A DNA stretch of 10,183 bases from an archaeon (lineage in GTDB: Archaea > Nanobdellota > Nanobdellia > SCGC-AAA011-G17 > GW2011-AR17), in NCBI GenBank assembly GCA_023245975.1, contig JAHFJF010000023.1, forward strand, positions 1 through 10,183. The letters are read 5' to 3'. Shown here piece after piece: positions 6,037-10,183 of this stretch (positions within the stretch are counted from its first letter, which is position 1; every line of letters starts with the position of its first letter). The notes under the pieces are model-generated. The model ran no database searches. It saw only the letters and a list, made by a program, of their open reading frames with translations, and was not told the DNA's origin. Both the position numbers and the translations under genes were made by a program.

Positions 6037-6921
6037 ATGAATGAGACTAATGACAAATTAGTATGGAAAAAAATAGGCTTGTTGGTAAATAAGGATTTAT
6101 CCTGTAAAGAGATTGCAGATAATATGAATTCCGAATCCAAGAGAATAACCCCCGTTGGAAATAATAAGTTAAAGGCAGAAAAGCTGCAGTCATTAATTCA
6201 TAATGCCTTCAAATCTGAAAATGGCAACAGAATTCTGGCTACAATCGGCCATGGTGGCTACCACCACTTAACTTATGGCTTATGCAAAAGGGCTGACATC
6301 TTAAGCAGCAATTATTGTTACGTGCATTTCGACCATCATTGCGATTCATGGAGATACGAAAAACAATCAAAGGCTAGAATTATAAATTGCGCCAATTTTG
6401 TTCCATATATCCTAGAAGAAACACATGCATCCTCCGTTTTGTTTCTTGGCTCACACCCTGACTTGGGGATTAAGGACGATGATAACTACGTGCTTAAGAA
6501 TCGACATATGTCATTAATGGAGAATAAAGCAGGCCATTTCAACCTGAAGACCCTAGAGTTTATAGTTAATGAATTAGGATGTGATGATGTATACATATCT
6601 TGCGACTTAGATGTCATGATAGAGGATGAAATAATAACTAGCTACGACCGTGGCTCTCTGAGAAAAAATGGGCTATTGGAAGCTATATCGGTCATTAAAG
6701 AAAAAAAGAGGATTATTGGGGCAGACATTGTCGGGTATTCAACAGATAGGTCAGATATCTCAAGGACCATTTATGCAATTACAGGCCCTATCCATATCGA
6801 AGGCCGTTTGCTTCTGCCAATCAAGGATTATAAAATATGTCTGCCAAATAAGGACAGTATTAGATTGAAAGAAAAATCAATGAAATTATATGAAGATATT
6901 GCTTCTCTTATCACAAAATAG
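6037..6921 (+). CDS. Divergent arginase/ureohydrolase-fold protein, copy 2
   Basis: From the ATG at 6037 this gene encodes 294 residues; the open frame could begin at a GTG at 6019, rejected on promoter position. It is a diverged paralogue of the gene at 4263. GGYHHLTYGLC (73-83) gives His76, HFDHHCDSW (97-105) gives Asp99, His101 and Asp103, and SCDLDV (188-193) gives Asp190 and Asp192, so the six metal ligands are kept. Both copies share C-[GA]-x-F-V-x-x-I-L, DLDVM-x-x-DEI, RG-x4-G-x-LLE, ADI-x-GYS and a final LYEDIA helix. This copy has a longer N-terminus (about 60 residues before the fold) and an insertion of about 40 residues (about 238-278) before the last helix. ADIVGYS replaces the Glu-containing substrate segment of arginases. 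It probably has its own promoter. The biochemical role is unknown. Confidence 0.83.
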   Translation: MNETNDKLVWKKIGLLVNKDLSCKEIADNMNSESKRITPVGNNKLKAEKLQSLIHNAFKSENGNRILATIGHGGYHHLTYGLCKRADILSSNYCYVHFDHHCDSWRYEKQSKARIINCANFVPYILEETHASSVLFLGSHPDLGIKDDDNYVLKNRHMSLMENKAGHFNLKTLEFIVNELGCDDVYISCDLDVMIEDEIITSYDRGSLRKNGLLEAISVIKEKKRIIGADIVGYSTDRSDISRTIYAITGPIHIEGRLLLPIKDYKICLPNKDSIRLKEKSMKLYEDIASLITK

Positions 6922-6933
6922 TTTGTAATAATC

Positions 6934-6941
6934 TTTATATA
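6934..6941 (+). promoter_or_regulatory. TATA box of the ABCE1 gene (leaderless)
   Basis: TTTATATA ends 26 nt before the ATG at 6967, and no Shine-Dalgarno is present. This would start a transcript covering ABCE1 and the GNAT gene. Confidence 0.62.
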
Positions 6942-6966
6942 GTAACCAAAACCATAGGACTCTAAA

Positions 6967-8751
6967 ATGCGAAGGATAGCAGTAATAGACAAGACAAGGT
7001 GCATCAATGGATTTGGGTGCGATTTTCTTTGCGGAAGGCTTTGCCCTGTCAACAGGGAAGGAGCATCTTGCATTTACATCGACCCGAAAGATAACAAGCC
7101 AGTTATAGATGAAACACTTTGCACTGGCTGTGGTATCTGCCCAAACAGGTGCCCAACGCAATGCATAACAATACTTAATTTGCCAGATAAATTAGCAGAA
7201 GAGCCGATAATGCGTTATGGGATTAATTCTTTTGAACTTTTCAAGCTTCCAATACCAAAGCAAGGGATGGTAGTCGGCATCTTGGGAAGAAATGGAATCG
7301 GGAAATCAACAGCATTGAATATCTTGTCAGGCTCATTAAAGCCAAATTTAGGCGAATTTTCAAAGCAATTAAAAGATTCAGATATTATCGGAAAATATTC
7401 AAAAACTTATCTTGGCGATTATTTCAAGAGGCTTTTTGCAGGGAAAATAAAGCTATCCTATAAGCCTCAAAGGATAGAAATGCTCCAGAAGGTTTATGAT
7501 GGAAAGGTCAGCGACTTGTTATCAAAGGTTGATGAAAAGAATACATCAGATAAATATTTATCAGACTTGGACGCCCTGCATCTCAGGGGTAGGAAATTAT
7601 CTGAATTATCCGGGGGAGAATTGCAGAAAGTTGCGATTGTTGCAGCTGCTTCTAAAAAAGCAGATGTTTATTTCTTTGATGAGCCCGCTTCATTTTTGGA
7701 TATTACCACAAGAATAAAGGCTGCGAGATTAATCCGCTCATTGGCAGATGAGAAGACGTCAGTCATGGTTGTCGAGCACGATTTAGCTACATTAGATTAC
7801 ATTTCTGACGAGATACAGGTTCTGTTCGGCGAAATAGGTGTTTATGGTATTGTGGGCCAGTCTAAGTCTGTCAGGAATGGAATTAACGAATATTTGGACG
7901 GATATCTTACTGGGGAAAATATGCGGTTCAGGGATTATGCTATAAAATTCTTTCCAGTAAATACTGAAAGAGTAATTGGCAAGAGTATTTTCTTTGAATA
8001 CCACTCAATGGAAAAATCATTCAGGGATTTCAATCTGAAAGTTACCCCGGGGAATATAAGAAGGGGCGAAGTGCTTGCAGTAATGGGCGCAAATGGTTTG
8101 GGCAAGTCTACTTTCCTGAAATTATTGTCGCATGAAATCCAACCAGACATAGGAGAAGTTGAAAAAAGGGAAATATCCTACAAGTTGCAATACCCACCGT
8201 CAAATATAGAAGGTACCGTCCGTGAATTTTTGGAAAAAGCAGCCGGTGACAAAATGCAATCTGGCTGGTATCAGCAGAATATCCTGGAAAAGCTCGGCCT
8301 TAAAAAATTATTAGATAATTTCGTCAGCATGCTTTCGGGCGGAGAGCTGCAAAAGCTGCACGTAGCTGCTTGCTTGTCCAGGGATTGTGATATTTATGCA
8401 ATTGACGAGCCTTCTGCATTCATTGATGTGGAAGACAGACTTAAAGTTGCCGAAGTGATAAAGGATTTTGTGATAAAGAATGGCGTCTGCGCAATAGTTG
8501 TTGACCATGATGTCCAGTTCATTGATTACATTGCAGATTCAATGCTGGTTTTTGAAGGTGATCCTGGAAAGCAAGGTCATGTAATTGGCCCCTTGGGGAA
8601 AAAAGATGGCATGAATCAAGTTTTGAAAATGCTGGACATAACATACAGGATGGACAAGCAGACGTCGAGACCCAGAATAAACAAGCCTGGAAGCCAGTTG
8701 GACCAGCAGCAAAGAGCTAATGGAGAATATTATTATTCACTAGCAAAATGA
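6967..8751 (+). CDS. rli: ABCE1/RLI ribosome-recycling ATPase
   Basis: ABCE1 splits post-termination ribosomes into subunits using ATP, with a/eRF1 or Pelota, and also associates with small-subunit initiation complexes. The 594 residues match the usual length. The N-terminal Fe-S domain has eight cluster Cys (12, 18, 22, 26, 52, 55, 58, 62) in CxGCGIC...CP form, for two [4Fe-4S] clusters. NBD1 has Walker A GRNGIGKST (107-115), signature LSGGELQ (214-220) and Walker B with Asp238-Glu239. NBD2 has Walker A GANGLGKST (374-382), signature LSGGELQ (456-462) and Asp480-Glu481. His271 and His514 are the switch histidines. The end carries the conserved GEYYY tail. Cys35 and Cys66 are extra cysteines in the Fe-S domain. 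The gene overlaps the following GNAT gene by 4 bp (ATGA). Identification is secure. Confidence 0.98.
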   Translation: MRRIAVIDKTRCINGFGCDFLCGRLCPVNREGASCIYIDPKDNKPVIDETLCTGCGICPNRCPTQCITILNLPDKLAEEPIMRYGINSFELFKLPIPKQGMVVGILGRNGIGKSTALNILSGSLKPNLGEFSKQLKDSDIIGKYSKTYLGDYFKRLFAGKIKLSYKPQRIEMLQKVYDGKVSDLLSKVDEKNTSDKYLSDLDALHLRGRKLSELSGGELQKVAIVAAASKKADVYFFDEPASFLDITTRIKAARLIRSLADEKTSVMVVEHDLATLDYISDEIQVLFGEIGVYGIVGQSKSVRNGINEYLDGYLTGENMRFRDYAIKFFPVNTERVIGKSIFFEYHSMEKSFRDFNLKVTPGNIRRGEVLAVMGANGLGKSTFLKLLSHEIQPDIGEVEKREISYKLQYPPSNIEGTVREFLEKAAGDKMQSGWYQQNILEKLGLKKLLDNFVSMLSGGELQKLHVAACLSRDCDIYAIDEPSAFIDVEDRLKVAEVIKDFVIKNGVCAIVVDHDVQFIDYIADSMLVFEGDPGKQGHVIGPLGKKDGMNQVLKMLDITYRMDKQTSRPRINKPGSQLDQQQRANGEYYYSLAK

Positions 8752-9218
8752 ATACCGAAATAATATACCGACCAATGAATTCCCTTGATGATGAAGAGAA
8801 AATAATTCTTAGAACTCTTACCTTAGAAGATTTTGCTGATGGGAGAAGAAGTTTAGTCAGGAGATGGCTCGACAAGTATTCGAATCAAGAATATTTCCAT
8901 ACGGCAATTGTTTATAGTAATAGAAAAATTATAGGATGGGCGGCCGCAAATATGGTTGAAAGCTGGAACAATGGAATGATTGGCGTCTTCATTAAGCAGG
9001 AATATAGGAGGAATGGATACGCAAAACAAGCATTGGAAATATTGCTTCCAAAGTTAAAAGAGATATATCCAGAATGGCCAGAATATTTAGTTTACATGAA
9101 AGAAAAAGAGAAATTATTTAGCCACTTGGTTGAGATTTATGGCTTTAAGGATTATTTCAAAAATATTGAAGAATATAATGAAAAGCAAAGAAAAGCTATT
9201 TCCGGAATTTCCGATTAG
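8748..9218 (+). CDS. GNAT-family N-acetyltransferase
   Basis: GNAT enzymes move an acetyl group from acetyl-CoA to an amine, often on a protein, small molecule or translation factor. This 156-residue protein has the expected core: the beta strands HTAIVYSNRKIIGWAAA (51-67) and NNGMIGVFI (74-82), followed by the CoA-binding motif R-x-x-G-x-A in EYRRNGYAKQAL (85-96; Arg87, Gly90, Ala92). The C-terminal third carries YGFKDYF (131-137), resembling the usual last-strand Y-x-x-x-G-F motif. The ATG overlaps the ABCE1 stop (ATGA), and no Shine-Dalgarno is obvious, so translation is probably coupled to ABCE1. That arrangement hints at a ribosome-related substrate, but the substrate cannot be read from the sequence. 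Confidence 0.82.
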   Translation: MNTEIIYRPMNSLDDEEKIILRTLTLEDFADGRRSLVRRWLDKYSNQEYFHTAIVYSNRKIIGWAAANMVESWNNGMIGVFIKQEYRRNGYAKQALEILLPKLKEIYPEWPEYLVYMKEKEKLFSHLVEIYGFKDYFKNIEEYNEKQRKAISGISD

Positions 9219-9219
9219 C

Positions 9220-9227
9220 TTATATAT
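9220..9227 (+). promoter_or_regulatory. TATA box of the P-loop kinase-dut operon (leaderless)
   Basis: TTATATAT begins two bases after the GNAT stop and ends 24 nt before the ATG at 9251. No Shine-Dalgarno is seen in the 32 bp gap. Confidence 0.58.
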
Positions 9228-9250
9228 CTCTTAACCATTTCTGGAAAGCA

Positions 9251-9898
9251 ATGATAATCAAGGCCGCTATCATAGGCACTCATGGAACTTTTAAATCAAC
9301 TTTAGTGCAACATCTCGGCGGTGCATTAAAGGAAGAGAAGGCAGTAATCTATCTTGTGCAGGAGATAGCAAGGAAATGCCCGTATGAATTGAATGGTGTG
9401 GATATTCGCGCCCAGAAATGGATTGTTTCAAGGCAATACTTAAAAGAGCTTGAAGAATACAAGACATTTGAAAATATAGAAGATGCTGCAAAGAAAAAAT
9501 CATCAAAAGATACGCCAAGGATAATACTTTGCGACAGAAGCACTTTGGATGCTTATATTTATACACAAGAGCTTTGCCAGAGGCAAAATATAGAGATGCC
9601 TCAATGGATACCAGAAATAATTAGCGACAACATGCCTACCTATGACTGCCTATTCCTTACGCAAATTACCCCTACATCTTTAGATGATGATGGTGTAAGG
9701 TCAATAGATCCAGAATATCAGCAAACAATAGATAAAATGCTCAGGAAATACCTTGCAAAGAAAGAGATAAAGTTCAACGAGCTTGATTACAAGCCTATTG
9801 AAGGCATTGAAAATCCAAGCAATTCCGATTACAAGAAGTTAAGGGAAGCCCAAGTAGAGCATATGGTAGAGATTATACGGAAAAAATGGAAAAAGTAA
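9251..9898 (+). CDS. P-loop nucleotide-kinase-like NTPase (NadR/AAA_28 type)
   Basis: This 215-residue protein fits the small P-loop kinases related to the NadR kinase domain (AAA_28). The P-loop is GTHGTFKST (9-17), where Phe14 replaces the Gly that precedes the Lys in the Walker A pattern. The second motif, [13 protein letters not shown] (92-104), gives the Asp-Arg pair seen in nucleoside and nucleotide kinases. A lid-like segment [20 protein letters not shown] (145-164) matches the DGxRxxDxxxQ pattern of this group. The dut gene overlaps its 3' end by 13 bp, so the two are very likely co-expressed and the phosphate acceptor may be a nucleoside or nucleotide. The substrate is not identifiable from the sequence. 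The Phe substitution could weaken phosphate binding or mark a specialised subfamily. Confidence 0.78.
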   Translation: MIIKAAIIGTHGTFKSTLVQHLGGALKEEKAVIYLVQEIARKCPYELNGVDIRAQKWIVSRQYLKELEEYKTFENIEDAAKKKSSKDTPRIILCDRSTLDAYIYTQELCQRQNIEMPQWIPEIISDNMPTYDCLFLTQITPTSLDDDGVRSIDPEYQQTIDKMLRKYLAKKEIKFNELDYKPIEGIENPSNSDYKKLREAQVEHMVEIIRKKWKK

Positions 9899-10183
9899 AG
9901 GTTAAGGTTGAAATTGTTGACAAGGATATTCCATTACCAAAATATCAAACTGCTGGTTCTGCTGGCATGGACGTGCATTCTGCTGAGGACCTTGTTGTTC
10001 CGAAAGGCGAATTTAAAATAATAAGTACTGGATTGAAATTTGCAATACCTGCTGGATATGAAATACATGTCAGGCCTAGGTCTGGATTGGCTGCAAAGAA
10101 TGGGGTAACTGTTTTGAATACTCCGGGTACATTGGATTCTGATTATCGTGGCATTCTTAAGGTAATTTTAATAAATCATGGGA
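9886..10183 (+). CDS. dut: dUTPase, trimeric type (C-terminus cut by window edge)
   Basis: dUTPase hydrolyses dUTP to dUMP and pyrophosphate, keeping uracil out of DNA and supplying dTMP synthesis. I translated this frame myself; 99 codons are visible. Motif 1 is AGSAGMDV (residues 23-30), motif 2 is [11 protein letters not shown] (about 65-75) and motif 3 is [12 protein letters not shown] (about 80-91), with the catalytic Asp in the DSDYRG segment. In motif 1, Met replaces the usual aromatic residue in AGxDL. Motifs 4 and 5 lie beyond the right edge. The ATG at 9886 is inside the kinase gene, overlapping it by 13 bp in another frame, so translational coupling is expected. Trimeric dUTPase and dCTP deaminase are related, but the intact PRSGLA and DYRG motifs favour dUTPase. 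Confidence 0.93.
   Translation, partial: MEKVKVKVEIVDKDIPLPKYQTAGSAGMDVHSAEDLVVPKGEFKIISTGLKFAIPAGYEIHVRPRSGLAAKNGVTVLNTPGTLDSDYRGILKVILINHG

Overview
The window is about 10.2 kb of AT-rich archaeal DNA, and every stretch is accounted for by genes or short promoter gaps. Archaeal markers are an ABCE1/RLI ribosome-splitting ATPase, a DRG-type GTPase, an OBG GTPase that keeps a GTP-type NKID motif, an archaeal-style SepF, BRE/TATA-type promoters and GGTG Shine-Dalgarno sites. The very short intergenic gaps, mostly leaderless genes, low GC and a small secreted metalloprotease suggest a small-genome lineage such as DPANN (Woesearchaeota/Pacearchaeota-like). That placement is inference; no rRNA gene is present to test it.

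The layout is divergent around a promoter gap at 4182-4262. Leftward (minus strand) run a putative secreted or lipid-anchored HEYGH metalloprotease, an OBG/YchF-like TGS GTPase, a DRG TGS GTPase, a helical-repeat protein built of six exact 29-residue units, and the cell-division anchor SepF, which is cut by the left edge. The helical-repeat gene and sepF are 10 bp apart and look like one operon.

Rightward (plus strand) run an arginase-fold protein, a beta-helix protein with 19-residue coils, a second arginase-fold paralogue, ABCE1/RLI, a GNAT acetyltransferase overlapping ABCE1 by 4 bp, a P-loop kinase-like protein of NadR/AAA_28 type, and dut (dUTPase), which overlaps the kinase gene by 13 bp and is cut by the right edge.

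The part least explained by known biology is 4263-6921. Two diverged ureohydrolase-fold proteins keep all six metal ligands, but they lack the guanidinium-binding Glu and the DPxxxP segment of true arginases and agmatinases. They flank a beta-helix protein that resembles the GXGXG domain of glutamate synthase and FwdC. The 29-residue-repeat protein linked to sepF is the second candidate for undescribed biology.

Seven genes share one promoter geometry: a TATA-like box ends 23-26 nt before the ATG, so transcripts probably start at or next to the start codon. The helical-repeat gene and sepF are the exceptions, with GGTG-type Shine-Dalgarno sites. No tRNA, rRNA, CRISPR array, insertion sequence or gene-free stretch over 300 bp was seen.
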